Assembly: GCA_018806915.1 (NCBI GenBank)
Contig: JAGKQI010000016.1
Location: 1 to 64,000 of the forward strand
Length of the DNA: 64,000 nt
Direction of reading: 5' to 3'
Source: Phytophthora colocasiae
Taxonomy: Eukaryota; Oomycota; Peronosporomycetes; Peronosporales; Peronosporaceae
The position numbers and the translations under genes were made by a program. The stretch's first letter is position 1. Each line of letters begins with the position of its first letter. Of this stretch, positions 35,743 through 45,559 are shown piece after piece. Below the pieces are notes generated by a model. That model was given only the letters and a program-made list of their open reading frames with translations, was not told the DNA's origin and searched no databases.

Positions 35743-38511
35743 ATGAGCCCTCAGCAAGCCTCAAGTGACGACTTCCCCCGACTCTCTGGAGCTAAGAACT
35801 TTGACGTCTGGAAGGCCCGAGTCAGTGCATCACTCGATGGCAAACATCTGCTCGGTTTCGTCACCAAGAAGGACTACAATGGGGTCAGTGAAGACGAAGA
35901 TGAAGACTCTGACGACGACCTGGCTGAGTCCGACGGCGACGAAGCTGCCAAGCCAAGTTCTCCGGCCGGAATCGACTCGGATGAGGTCGACTTCGAGGAC
36001 AGCTCGGATGAGCTGCAGCCCAGCGACGACGACGACACTCCGCCATCAAAGAAAACCAAGCGCGCGGATCTTCCCATCGTTCGCCCGTTTGCTGAGCGCG
36101 ACGCCAGCCGGGATCGCAAACAAGTCAAGCGACGCAAGCCTACCCCGCCGTCTGCTAGACACCTTCGTCGTATGGAAGCGCAAACCAAGGCTTTCCTGAT
36201 GAAGACGATGGATGATACTCATATCCGTCTTGTCAAGAACCTGACAACGGCCTTCGACATCTTTCAGGCCATCTGTACCAAGTACGAGGGTGCGGCCTTT
36301 CATGGCGACCCCTACTTCATCCAGCACTTCCTTATGGAGATCAAGTATGAAGAAGGCGGTGATCTGACCAGCTTCTTCCTTGAGCTGGAAAACGCGATGA
36401 AAGCCGCGTCTGAAGCAACCGAGTCTCCCTTGACCGATGGACAGAAGTCATTATACCTGTTCCACTCGATGCCAAAGACTTGGAAGGATGATCTCCGAGT
36501 TTGGAAAGGTGTGCGGAAGTATATCCCGTACGATGAACTCAAGATGAGTATTGAGACCAAGGTTCGCGAAATCCAAGCTCAAGAACGTTACAGCCGCATC
36601 AAAGGGACACCTGAGAGTCTATCAACTCAGGCTGAACGGGCCCTCATTGCTCCTTCTCAGGATTCTGCATTGGCAGTTCAAGCATCTGTCCCCGTTGATG
36701 TCTGCAGCTACTGTCAGAAACCACGCCACAACATCCGACAGTGCCGTGCTCTGCAGAAGGACTTACGTGATGGATGTGTCAAGGCAGGCACTGTTCTTCC
36801 TGCCAACTTCGAGTTACGAGGTCCCAACAACTACCGGTCGCATCCTTACAACAACAATAACCAAGGGCGATTTGGACGTGGAGGTGGATCATGGCACCAA
36901 AATGGTCGCGGCGGTCGTGGTGGTGGACGTGGCCGCGGTAACTACGGTGGAAATCGCAACAACGGCAACAACAACGGAAACAACAACGGAAACAACAACA
37001 ACGGCAACAACAACAACAAATCCTCTCGTCGCGATGAAGGTGGATACGATCAGTCACGCCGCAAAGATACCCTGATTGCAGTTGTGTCGAATGTACAAAC
37101 GGCTGCATCCGCTATCAGTCTCACGGCGCAACCTAGCCAGGACTTTGATTTCAGCTGGACGATTGACTCAGGTTGCAGCAGCCACGTCACGCAACATGTG
37201 GAATGGTTCAAGACTAAAACACCTGCAAGCGGAGGCGTCACTGTCGGTGGAAAATCGCAAGTCCCTATCGAAGCTATTGGTACTGTAGAGCTCCAGATCA
37301 CGGACTCCAAGGGCCAACTGCGGACGCTTACGCTTCACGATGTCCTCCTTGCGCCGAAACTGCAGTACAACCTGCTGTCAGTCGCTGCCGCTGTCGACGA
37401 TGACTTCCGTTTTGGCTTTGAACGTACTATGTGTACTGTCCAAACAAACCACCGCTTCTCGATCAAGGCGATGAAATCCGCGACATCGAAGCTCTACCAA
37501 TTCGAAGCCTCTCCACTGCCGAAGGCCGAAGCTCACGTGGCTACCACAGGTAAGTCGACTCGACTCATGCTACTACACAAACGTCTTGGTCATCCTAACA
37601 TCCGTGTTTTACAGGCACTCACTAAAGACCAAGCTCTTCATGGACTGGATGCACCAGCTGTAGTTAGACCAGATTCTTTCTTTTGCACAGCATGTACTTA
37701 CGCGAAGTCACACCGCGCTCCTTTTCCATCCAATAGACATGTTGAACGCTTTACTAGCCCCTTACATAAAGTTCACTCTGATATTTGTGGCCCTCTTCCC
37801 GTCCCAAGCCTTGGCGGCTGCCGCTACTTCGTCGTCTTCATTGACGACTTCAGTCGCTACATGTTTACCTATCCGATGAAGGCACGTAGTGAACTCTACT
37901 CATGCTACAAAGACTTTCGCATGAAAGCTTTGAATATATTCCGAAGTGATGTTCATACTCTTGAATATCTCTTGCCACCGCCGGATGTGGACATCCAGGC
38001 CTTACAGGCTGACAACGCTAAAGAGTACGAGAAACTGGGACGCGTTATTTTTTCTAAGTATGGAACGCACGCTCAATTTACCAATGTTTATACACCACAA
38101 CAGAATGGTGTTGCGGAACGCCGCATGCGCACAATCATGGAACGTGTACGAGCGCTACTGTTAGATGCCTCGCTCCCCAAACCACTCTGGGCAGAATGTG
38201 TTACACATGTTACGACACTCCTCAACATGACACCAAGCGCTAACACACAGGATTGCACACCGTTTGAGTTGTGGTACAATCGAAAGCCGACTGTTCAATA
38301 TCTGAAAGTGTTTGGCTGTGCTGCGTATGTCCATATCAACGACATCTACAGGGACAAACTTGATCCCCGTGCCAAACTGTGTATTTATCTCGGAATTCCC
38401 GAGCACAAGAAAGGATATCGACTCATGGATGTCAAAACCCATGGTGTCGTTTACAGTCGAGATGTGGTTTCAATGAGATTGACTTTCCGACTATTGAAAA
38501 TATTGAGGTAA
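35743..38511 (+). CDS. Copia-B Gag-protease-integrase
   Basis: This 922-codon frame starts 4 bp after the LTR; its ATG lies inside the presumed primer site. An acidic Asp/Glu/Ser-rich segment (residues ~45-105) follows the first Gag residues. Then come the Gag core, a zinc knuckle CSYCQKPRHNIRQC near 325, a Gly/Arg and Asn-rich linker (~385-430), the protease motif WTIDSGCSSH near 470, and integrase with HKRLGHPNIRVL..CTACTYAKS and a core including VHSDICGPLPVP, FVVFIDDFSRY and QNGVAERRMRTI (~620-850). The frame breaks at 38468-38470, a TTT run in GTGGTTTCAATG. One more T would carry the reading into the reverse transcriptase frame without interruption. The residues after the break (about 14) are therefore probably not natural. 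Confidence 0.92.
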   Translation: MSPQQASSDDFPRLSGAKNFDVWKARVSASLDGKHLLGFVTKKDYNGVSEDEDEDSDDDLAESDGDEAAKPSSPAGIDSDEVDFEDSSDELQPSDDDDTPPSKKTKRADLPIVRPFAERDASRDRKQVKRRKPTPPSARHLRRMEAQTKAFLMKTMDDTHIRLVKNLTTAFDIFQAICTKYEGAAFHGDPYFIQHFLMEIKYEEGGDLTSFFLELENAMKAASEATESPLTDGQKSLYLFHSMPKTWKDDLRVWKGVRKYIPYDELKMSIETKVREIQAQERYSRIKGTPESLSTQAERALIAPSQDSALAVQASVPVDVCSYCQKPRHNIRQCRALQKDLRDGCVKAGTVLPANFELRGPNNYRSHPYNNNNQGRFGRGGGSWHQNGRGGRGGGRGRGNYGGNRNNGNNNGNNNGNNNNGNNNNKSSRRDEGGYDQSRRKDTLIAVVSNVQTAASAISLTAQPSQDFDFSWTIDSGCSSHVTQHVEWFKTKTPASGGVTVGGKSQVPIEAIGTVELQITDSKGQLRTLTLHDVLLAPKLQYNLLSVAAAVDDDFRFGFERTMCTVQTNHRFSIKAMKSATSKLYQFEASPLPKAEAHVATTGKSTRLMLLHKRLGHPNIRVLQALTKDQALHGLDAPAVVRPDSFFCTACTYAKSHRAPFPSNRHVERFTSPLHKVHSDICGPLPVPSLGGCRYFVVFIDDFSRYMFTYPMKARSELYSCYKDFRMKALNIFRSDVHTLEYLLPPPDVDIQALQADNAKEYEKLGRVIFSKYGTHAQFTNVYTPQQNGVAERRMRTIMERVRALLLDASLPKPLWAECVTHVTTLLNMTPSANTQDCTPFELWYNRKPTVQYLKVFGCAAYVHINDIYRDKLDPRAKLCIYLGIPEHKKGYRLMDVKTHGVVYSRDVVSMRLTFRLLKILR

Positions 38512-40487
38512 CGTCGGGACCGCTCCAGCTACCGGATCACCTAACTGAAGCGCCTATTATTGCTGACGAACTTCCAGCATTTGTTCCATCGGAAACACAA
38601 GCCTATCCATCCCAGCCTGAATCTCCAGGTAACTCAGTTGTAGAACCACAATCTGCATCTACTTCCGCTTCGAACCAGCTTCCTTCTCTTGGGGAGGCTC
38701 TGGAACGTGGCGTCTTGACATACTCTTTTGTTACGGAGACGCCGTCACAACCGTCGACCACTAGTGTAAAACGCCCACGGTATGACGAAGAAATCGATCT
38801 AGGCGCGTTAAACTCCCTTGAAGACATCCAGGAAGTAGAGGAACGCACATGTCTTGTTCTTAGCCTACTTGCAATTCGTCATGTGCCGGAACCAAAAACG
38901 TACCATGCGGCGATGCGCTCGTCTTACGCAAATAAGTGGCACGCAGCTGCTGACTCGGAATACCAGTCCCTAATGACCAACCAGACGTGGATCCTGGTAC
39001 CTCCTCCCAGTAACCGCAAAGTACTCCAAAACCGGTGGGTATTTGTTGTTAAATACACTGGCTCAGGAGAAATCGATCGCTTTAAAGCTCGGTTAGTTAT
39101 CAAAGGCTTCTTACAGCAATATGGCGTTGATTACGATGAGATATTTGCCCCCGTCATCCGTATGGAAGTCCTACGCCTGCTACTAACGATTGCAGCTCTT
39201 CTTGACTTTGAAATTCACCAGATGGATGTCAAGACAGCGTTTCTCAACGGAACCCTTGACGAGGAAATATATATGAAACAACCAGAAGGGTTTGTAGTTC
39301 CTGGAAAGGAAGTCCTCGTTTGTAAACTTCTCAAAAGTCTTTACGGTCTAAAACAGGCACCTCGTATCTGGTATCAAACCTTGTCCGCTTTCTTGGAAAG
39401 CCTTGGATTCCACAAACTGATTAAAGATCGATGTGTTTTCATGGCAACACTCGAAGGCGAGACATGTTACGTAGCAGTCTATGTTGATGACTTACTGATC
39501 ATTGCACCAACTGTCAACCTCGTATGTCAGATCAAATCCGCCTTGAACAAAAGATTCTCAATGACAGATTTAGGGGAGGTGAAGTACATTCTCGGCTGGT
39601 CAATCGAACGAAACCGCGAAGCCCGAACGATATTTATCCACCAACGCAAGTATGCACTCACAGTGTTAGATCGCTTTAAAAACCTTGTAACATATCCAGT
39701 GGCAACTCCATCAGACCGTAATGCCAAACTTACAACTCAAATGCAACCAAAGACACAACTTGAAAAAGAGCAAATGGAAGGTATTCCCCACCGTGAAGTT
39801 GTAGGTAGTGTCATGTATCTCATGGTTGGCACAAGACCCGATCTAGCATTCTACATGCGCGATGTCAGCCAATTCCTTGCTAATCCTGGACAGGAACATT
39901 GGAAAGCAGTGATTAGAGGGCTTAAGTATCTCTCAGGTACAGACGACCTTGGTCTCCTACTGGGAGGGTCAAAGTTGGTCAATGCAGCAAACCTTGCAGA
40001 CCACCTCACGGCGTACACTGATTCAGACTATGCCAATTGCCCTGACACAAGACGCTCTGTTGGTGGCTACATCACTATGGTAGACCAAAGCCCAATCTCC
40101 TGGCTTTCGAGGAAGCACCACACAGTTGTGCTCTCGACAACAGAAGCAGAATACATTGCACTATGTCACTGCATGCAGGAGTTAATTTTTCTAAAGCTAC
40201 TGCTCAATACAGCTTTGATTGTCTTCTTGAATCTTGACTGCTTTTGAGGTTAAGAAACCAAGTTCTTTAAGATCTCGAATAATCCGGAATTACACGGGAG
40301 ATCAAAGCATATTGATATTCGATATCATTTTGTACAAGAGAAGGTTGAGCGACATGAATTTAGTATTGTATACTGCAACACCAAAGCGATGGTAGCAGAC
40401 ATTTTTACTAAAGCGCTTGATAAGCACCAATTTCGAGACTTAAGAAACAAGTTAGGTATGCACTCTCTTGCTAAACTTAACAGTTAA
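38471..40487 (+). CDS. Copia-B reverse transcriptase-RNase H
   Basis: This frame continues the polyprotein after the break at 38470. Reverse transcriptase begins at about 38930 and shows FKARLVIKGFLQQYGVDYDE, MDVKTAFLNG, SLYGLKQAPR and YVDDLLIIA. RNase H follows, with YTDSDYANC, STTEAEYIAL and, after two in-frame stops (TGA 40245-40247 and TAA 40251-40253), NPELHGRSKHIDIRYHF and VADIFTKALDKHQFRDLRNK, ending at TAA 40485-40487. The stops fall where the conserved DNQ block of RNase H should be, so this region has probably suffered small indels. The reverse transcriptase catalytic residues are intact. As written, the element would make a truncated RNase H. Confidence 0.88.
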
Positions 40488-40730
40488 GCCTACTTTAAAA
40501 TACACGATAAATTTCATCATTCATATATTACTTCACAACTTATAAAGAGTCACGTAGTAACATGAGTTTTTCCCTTTAAGAGCTTTAACAGTAAAAGGTT
40601 TTCTCATTTACTTACGGTAAGGTTTTCTACTCAAAGAGTTTTCCCTGGCACACAGCCGCCAAATTTACATTTACATTTACAATAGAACAAAATGTGAAGA
40701 AACAAGAATGAAATATATTTAGAACTTAAT

Positions 40731-41505
40731 CTAAAAGTACAACTCGCTGACGAACTGAAAAAAATCGGTTTGTCGACCTCCATCAACCCACTCGTCCACA
40801 ACCTTTATGGCGGTTTCGAATCCGTCCTCAACAAGCATGGCTCGTGGCTCCCAAGTGCGTGGTAACCGGCCATGCTTGTGGGTCCTCCATAGAACCCTGT
40901 AGAGTAAGACACCAGTTGAACTCAATTTTCTGTCCTTAATGTACGCTACACCCCAAGTCTGGGGCACGCACGGACGTTTCTTGCGTCGATGTTGCCGTTT
41001 GGGTTTGGACCCTTGTTTGGACGACGGGAAAAAGGTGGCCGGAGGTTGTCGAGGTCGAGTGCTGCGGCGAATGGTAGATACTGTTGATGTCAAAGTCGAT
41101 TCCATGCATGTTGAAGTAGTTGACGTAGACTGATCTTGAATAAAATCCATTATCGAAAAATTAATCGTAGCTGTATCAACAGCCGATGGAGTACTTGGAG
41201 TCGAAAGTAATTGCTTTGAGGCCGCCTGTGCACTGAGATGCACGGTGGCGATAGAGTCCATCCGGGACACTTGTGTTGACCGAGGCATGATCCTCAAAGC
41301 TGGCGTTTAATAACTGAGCCTCGAGCCAATCTGCCTGGGTCTTCACAAGTACCTGGATGGCGCCGACCTTGTGAGATTGAAGCGTTGCGATGCCCACTGC
41401 TGGCTGTTGAGGCACCAAAGTCGTGCGCGATGTCGTAAAGGCTGCCGAAGTGCTGTGTTGGTCCCGAGAATGCAAAACCGGAAATGAGAGTAACTCAGCA
41501 GTCAC
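40731..41505 (-). CDS. Antisense chromodomain-like ORF within Copia-B
   Basis: On the strand opposite gag-pol, two overlapping frames (41505-41176 and 41297-40731) read as one protein of about 230 residues with a frame change near 41290. The first part contains HKVGAIQVLVKTQADWLEAQ. The middle is Ser/Thr-rich and then strongly basic (KQGSKPKRQHRRKKRP), which could be a nuclear localisation signal. The last part, GVLLYRVLWRTHKHGRLPRT followed by WEPRAMLVEDGF, looks like a chromodomain core (Y-V-W then TWEP). Chromodomains usually sit at the C-terminus of Gypsy integrases in sense orientation, so an antisense copy in a Copia element is odd. It could be a captured gene, an additional antisense ORF of the family, or a remnant of a nested element whose ends I could not find. 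Confidence 0.55.
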
Positions 41506-41773
41506 GGCAAAGTATGCAGGCTCCTCCTAGCCAGAGAGAGCACGTGCAGACCTGCTGGTAGCGTATCAACATACATTTATTAAACGTTTGGTTAATGTAG
41601 ACGCAGTAGCCTAAGCTATGCTGCTCTGCCACGCACGTGCAGATAAGACAGCCACATGTATCGTCTCACTTCAACAATTGTACCCTCATAATTTATGACT
41701 GTCAAAACTAATTTGTTTTGAACATTTGGCTCACTTTCTATTCTGCCACCTGGTGCACAGGTGGCCAAATGAT

Positions 41774-41825
41774 GATTTGGACTCCGCCTCGCCAGAAAAC
41801 CACCCTGGCGAGGAGAGTCCAAATC
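41774..41825. repeat. Strong hairpin in Copia-B 3' region
   Basis: Arms 41774-41795 and 41805-41825 are reverse complements, with one 1-nt bulge in about 21 positions. The arm begins GATTTGGACTC and ends CTCGCCAG, with a 9-nt loop. It lies between the antisense ORF and the 3' LTR. It could be the joined ends of a small TIR element or a transcript-end structure. Confidence 0.8.
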
Positions 41826-41995
41826 CGGTCCCGTTTGGCCGTAGGGCCTCTAGGAGCTTCAAAAACGAAAAATACTTGATTTCGTGTAGCCATTTTGTGA
41901 ATTGACTGAACACTTTTAACAGGGTTTTAACAGACCAATCAAAACACGTATATTTTATTATCCAATGATGTTCCCTGATGTCGATCCAGGGAGGC

Positions 41996-42274
41996 TGTTG
42001 AGGTTAGGGCTCGTTCACAGGGACCACCTCTACACCGTGTCTTCTATAAACTAATAATGAAGAGGCACGGTACTTTTGACTCTAATAAATAATGTACTAA
42101 AATGTCTGTGACATCAGTACGATGAATGGTAGCGGCAATTCTAGACTACGTTTCTGAATGCCGCATACTATTTTCTAGTGAGTAGCTATCTACTTTCTTA
42201 AACATTAATCTTACTTCTTCTTTTTCTCTCTTCTACCCTACTTCCTTCAAGCTGCGCCCAAGTTCCCCGCAACA
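41996..42274 (+). repeat. Copia-B 3' LTR (279 bp)
   Basis: It has TGTTGAGG...CCGCAACA termini and carries 14 extra bases near its start (TCGTTCACAGGGA region) compared with the 5' LTR. It is followed by target copy GCGTC (42275-42279). The preceding CCAGGGAGGC may be the polypurine tract. Confidence 0.95.
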
Positions 42275-42279
42275 GCGTC

Positions 42280-42716
42280 AAACCATCTCTTGAGCATCAC
42301 TGTGGGCGATAGCTACTGCACCGTGCCGGCTGAAAGCAGAGATTTACATCTGAGACCATCCGTCGATTTTGGTGGTCGAATGCCGTGAAGTGGTCAGTTG
42401 GCTTGTGCCACCCTCCAATGGGCTTCCCGGTGGTCGTGGAAGCTCTGGGCCTTATCCATTCTGGTGGAGTGTCGACTTGGAGTAGTAGTTTGGTCGAGTA
42501 AAATAACGTTTCATCAAGATTTTCCACAAAAAGCGTTTGTTTGGCTAGAGCACAGTACAAAATCTCATGGCCTCTTTCCCCCGTCTCAAGTGCAGACGCA
42601 CCAGTGATACAGTGCAGACTGCCAGTGATAGCTTTACTGTGCGCTAAGATCACAATTGCCATCACGGTGGAGCCATTCCTCTATCTATTAAATATATGGG
42701 ATACGCCTAAAACGTC
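42280..42716. other. Intergenic stretch between Copia-B and the MITE
   Basis: A minus frame of 122 codons (42665-42297) is open but has no recognisable motif, and I do not call it a gene. This is the right flank of the Copia-B insertion site. Confidence 0.3.
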
Positions 42717-42719
42717 TTA

Positions 42720-43109
42720 GAGCATCTCCACCGGTTAGGTCAATTGTTATTTGTCAAATTTGTTATTTGACACTGAGCTCTCACACCAGTCGGCATTTAT
42801 ATACCAGCTATAGACAATCCACGATTGACAATTCTGAAAATGCTTCCTGGCATGTGCATTAACTTGGTCCCGTTTGTGGACAGCCAACCAAGACCGTAGC
42901 AACAATCGAATGATGGCGTTGTCGTAAAACTCAATATTATCAGAGGTGGTGTCCAATCAAGCCAATACCGCCCCCTGTCGCCCACGTAGTCCTCGGTCAA
43001 ATTTGGCTAGAACTTAATCTGGACTACGTCAAATCGGCAATTTGACCTCAACCGGTGGAGAGAAAATCTTGTCAAATATGCGATTTGACCCCCACCGGTG
43101 GAGATGCTC
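42720..43109. mobile_element. Tourist-like MITE (PIF/Harbinger type)
   Basis: The ends are inverted repeats: GAGCATCTCCACCGGT at 42720-42735, mirrored by ACCGGTGGAGATGCTC at 43094-43109. The 3-bp target duplication TTA is at 42717-42719 and 43110-43112. At 390 bp it has no coding capacity. The TIR region continues with TCAAAT/ATTTGA-rich inverted segments. A TTA duplication is characteristic of the PIF/Harbinger superfamily (3-bp TWA sites), so I infer mobilisation by such a transposase elsewhere. Confidence 0.9.
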
Positions 43110-43112
43110 TTA

Positions 43113-43454
43113 CAGCGCGTGTATCTTCGACGGTATCTTTGGAAATCGCCGTGGTTGTATCCGAAATGGTCAAGTGGCAATCGTACGACTACACTGTAGC
43201 TGCTTAGCTTTTCATTGGCAAGGGCCACGCGTCTACAGACAAAGTCTCAAACTGAAGTTGCGCCGATCCAAATTCAAGTTCAGTTTGGCACCGCACGGAT
43301 CCAACCGATCTGAACCGCTTTCAAGGGATCGCAACGGCTTGTACACTGTAAAACCAACCATTTGGGTGACGAATGCTCCGATTCAGTGTCCGGCGGACTA
43401 AGGCGGTTTTGTATCGAAAGATTTGTGTCCCTCTCATAATGGACGCTGCAGTGG
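43113..43454. other. Spacer between MITE and non-autonomous LTR element
   Basis: No gene or element signal was seen. It ends at the first copy of the target duplication ATCTG (43455-43459). Confidence 0.3.
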
Positions 43455-43459
43455 ATCTG

Positions 43460-43812
43460 TGTAGTAGGTCGGGGACACACAAGGAAACAACACACACAGT
43501 ACTTGGGAGCTGGAACTCCCCAAGTCTACCAACATGTACTATGATGGTGCTTTAATCCTTGTAGTCCTTGTGCTCTACTCAGAACACGTTCCGAAGCTCT
43601 TGCTCTACTGAGAGCAAGTTCAGAAGTGAGAGTAAATCTCAAACTGTCCTTGGCCTATTGTCTCGAGCCAGTCCTTGTAGTCAACTAGACCACACGTTGT
43701 GGATTCCATTCGCGTCTTACCTGCCCTAGCCCAGGCAGTCCAGGAAGAGGATGGAAGCTTGCGAAGCTTGATACTAACAGGGTAAGGTCTGTAGAGGCCG
43801 CAGCCCACTACA
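43460..43812. repeat. Left LTR of the non-autonomous element
   Basis: 353 bp, with terminal inverted TGTAGT/ACTACA. It is almost identical to 45199-45554. Confidence 0.95.
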
Positions 43813-44384
43813 TTGCCTCCCAAAGCTTCGCATAGCGATATCATGGCCATTCTTAAGCTGCCGCGATCTTGGTGCCCTTGTGAACCGTCTTGTCCTGCCG
43901 GGATGCTGTTCGCCTAGTGAAGTCGCCTTGTCCTCCCAGTGTCGTGGCTCACCGCTCTCCAGGAGCTGTCGTGATCCTCATCAAACACCATCAGGAGTTA
44001 CCAGACACACTCACACGGCCACACTTGTCCAGCCCTTCGAACCTCAGCGTGATCACTGCACACAGCGCTACACTCTAGCCATATTTGCCTTCAAACTGAG
44101 TTGCTGCCTCCAGCCGGAGCACAGCAGAGCTCCACGACGCGCACTCGCCAAGTAGGAGCAGGAACACCATACACACTCGTGCACTGGCATTCACTCCACC
44201 ACACACGGGTGAGCTCCAGACTTTTCCACACACGCCGTAACTTATTCTTGTACGACATCTTGACGCTTCACACGGTTTTCAATTCCATGGTTCTCTTTAC
44301 ACACATCTCCATGATGCTGCAACTTGAGCTTGCACACGTCATCTACCGCTGCGTCTTCACTTGTACTCGTTTCCATGACGTTAC

Positions 44385-44735
44385 TCCACGTACTACTGGT
44401 AGTCTTGCCCGCGTCACACGACGCTGCCATTGTTCTTCTACTTGTACACGTCACTGGACGCACTTGTACTACACTTGCTTACGTCACTCGACGTTTCTCC
44501 AAGCGCATGCACTCACACACGTCACTCGACGTTGCTTCGTGCACTTAACCTTGCACCGCATACGTCACCCGGACGTCACTGCGTGCCTCACTTGTACTGC
44601 ACACGTCACTCGACGTTGCTCTCACACACGCCACACGGCGTTGCCTCAAGATCTGCACTTCATCTTGTTCTGCACTCGCCACTCGACGATGCTGCTCGCA
44701 CTCGCTCACGTCACTTGACGTTGCGTCACGTACTC
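44385..44735. repeat. Palindromic ACGTCACTCGACGT repeat cluster
   Basis: About eight degenerate copies of a 14-mer in which ACGTC and GACGT form a 5-bp stem around a 4-nt loop, followed often by TGC. The copies are irregularly spaced (roughly 30-60 bp) in the interior of the non-autonomous LTR element. Clear copies lie near 44483, 44519 and 44599. Confidence 0.75.
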
Positions 44736-45198
44736 ATGTACGCACACGTTGCTTTACCAGAGGTGCTACCCCCCATCCAGTCGGAGCACAGCTCCATGAC
44801 GCCACGTATTCAGGTAAGAGAAAGAGCTGGATCATCGGACACACTCGTGTTCCGGCGTTTACTCCATCCACTCGGACAGGCTCCAACTCCAACGCCACCA
44901 CGACGTTCCCGCACACGCCGTCAGTTCCTTGGCATACGCCTTCTCGACGTTGCCGCACATGCCTTCACTTCCTCGAGCAGGCCACGCGCCGCTAGCTGCC
45001 TTAGACACATTCATTGTCTTCGCACAGCACTCCCAGCACTCCTACAGGCAGTGATAGGTTAGAACAATAATCGTTATCCCAACATGTATAGATAATCGTT
45101 GCTCATCTCAATGTGCGCCTCCCCGGGCACTAAAGTTAACTGTGTAGTCAACTTGTACTCAACTTGTGCGCCTCCTCCCCGGGCACTAAAGTTAACTT

Positions 45199-45554
45199 TG
45201 TAGTAAGGGGTCGGGGACACACAAGGAAACAACACACACAGTACTTGGGAGCTGGAACTCCCCAAGTCTACCAACATGTACTATGATGGTGCTTTAATCC
45301 TTGCAGTCCTTGTGCTCTACTCAGAACACGTTCCGAAGCTCTTGCTCTACTGAGAGCAAGTTCAGAAGTGAGAGTAAATCTCAAACTGTCCTTGGCCTAT
45401 TGTCTCGAGCCAGTCCTTGTAGTCAACTAGACCACACGTTGTGGATTCCATTCGCGTCTTACCTGCCCTAGCCCAGGCAGTCCAGGAAGAGGATGGAAGC
45501 TTGCGAAGCTTGATACTAACAGGGTAAGGTCTGTAGAGGCCGCAGCCCACTACA
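45199..45554. repeat. Right LTR of the non-autonomous element
   Basis: 356 bp. Compared with the left copy it has three extra bases near the start and one T-to-C change (near 45305). It is followed by target copy ATCTG. Confidence 0.95.
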
Positions 45555-45559
45555 ATCTG

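Larger units (their letters stand above)
35474..42274 (+). mobile_element. Copia-B: full-length LTR retrotransposon with antisense ORF
   Basis: The LTRs are 35474-35738 (265 bp) and 41996-42274 (279 bp). They are collinear apart from a 14-bp insertion near the start of the right LTR. The target duplication GCGTC is at 35469-35473 and 42275-42279. Just inside the 5' LTR is GGTCATGAGCCC, one mismatch from GGTTATGAGCCC, which would pair with the anticodon region of initiator tRNA-Met. This resembles the Drosophila copia style of priming. Domain order is Gag, protease, integrase, reverse transcriptase, RNase H. About 1.5 kb separates RNase H from the 3' LTR, long for Copia, and holds an antisense ORF (40731-41505) and a strong hairpin. 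Confidence 0.96.
43460..45554. mobile_element. Non-autonomous LTR element (LARD/TRIM-like), no gag or pol
   Basis: The LTRs are 43460-43812 (353 bp) and 45199-45554 (356 bp), with TGTAGT...ACTACA termini, differing by one substitution and a 3-bp indel. The target duplication ATCTG is at 43455-43459 and 45555-45559. The 1386-bp interior encodes nothing like Gag, protease or polymerase. Instead it is C-rich and holds many degenerate copies of ACGTCACTCGACGT between about 44385 and 44735. A ~53-bp direct duplication (GTGCGCCTCC...AAAGTTAACT) abuts the right LTR. Near-identical LTRs mean recent movement, necessarily driven in trans. Orientation cannot be set because I see no clear primer site. 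It lies ~440 bp upstream of the intact reductase ATG. Confidence 0.93.

Noticed and set aside
35874..36327. Minus-strand ORFs of about 100 codons opposite the Gag of Copia-B
   Set aside because: Ser-rich mirror of the acidic Asp/Glu codons in Gag; a shadow frame.
44101..45062. Two overlapping + frames of 205 and 210 codons inside the non-autonomous LTR element as Gag-like proteins
   Set aside because: They are His/Thr/Arg-rich translations of the ACGTCACTCGACGT repeats in two frames at once, with no Gag or zinc-knuckle features.
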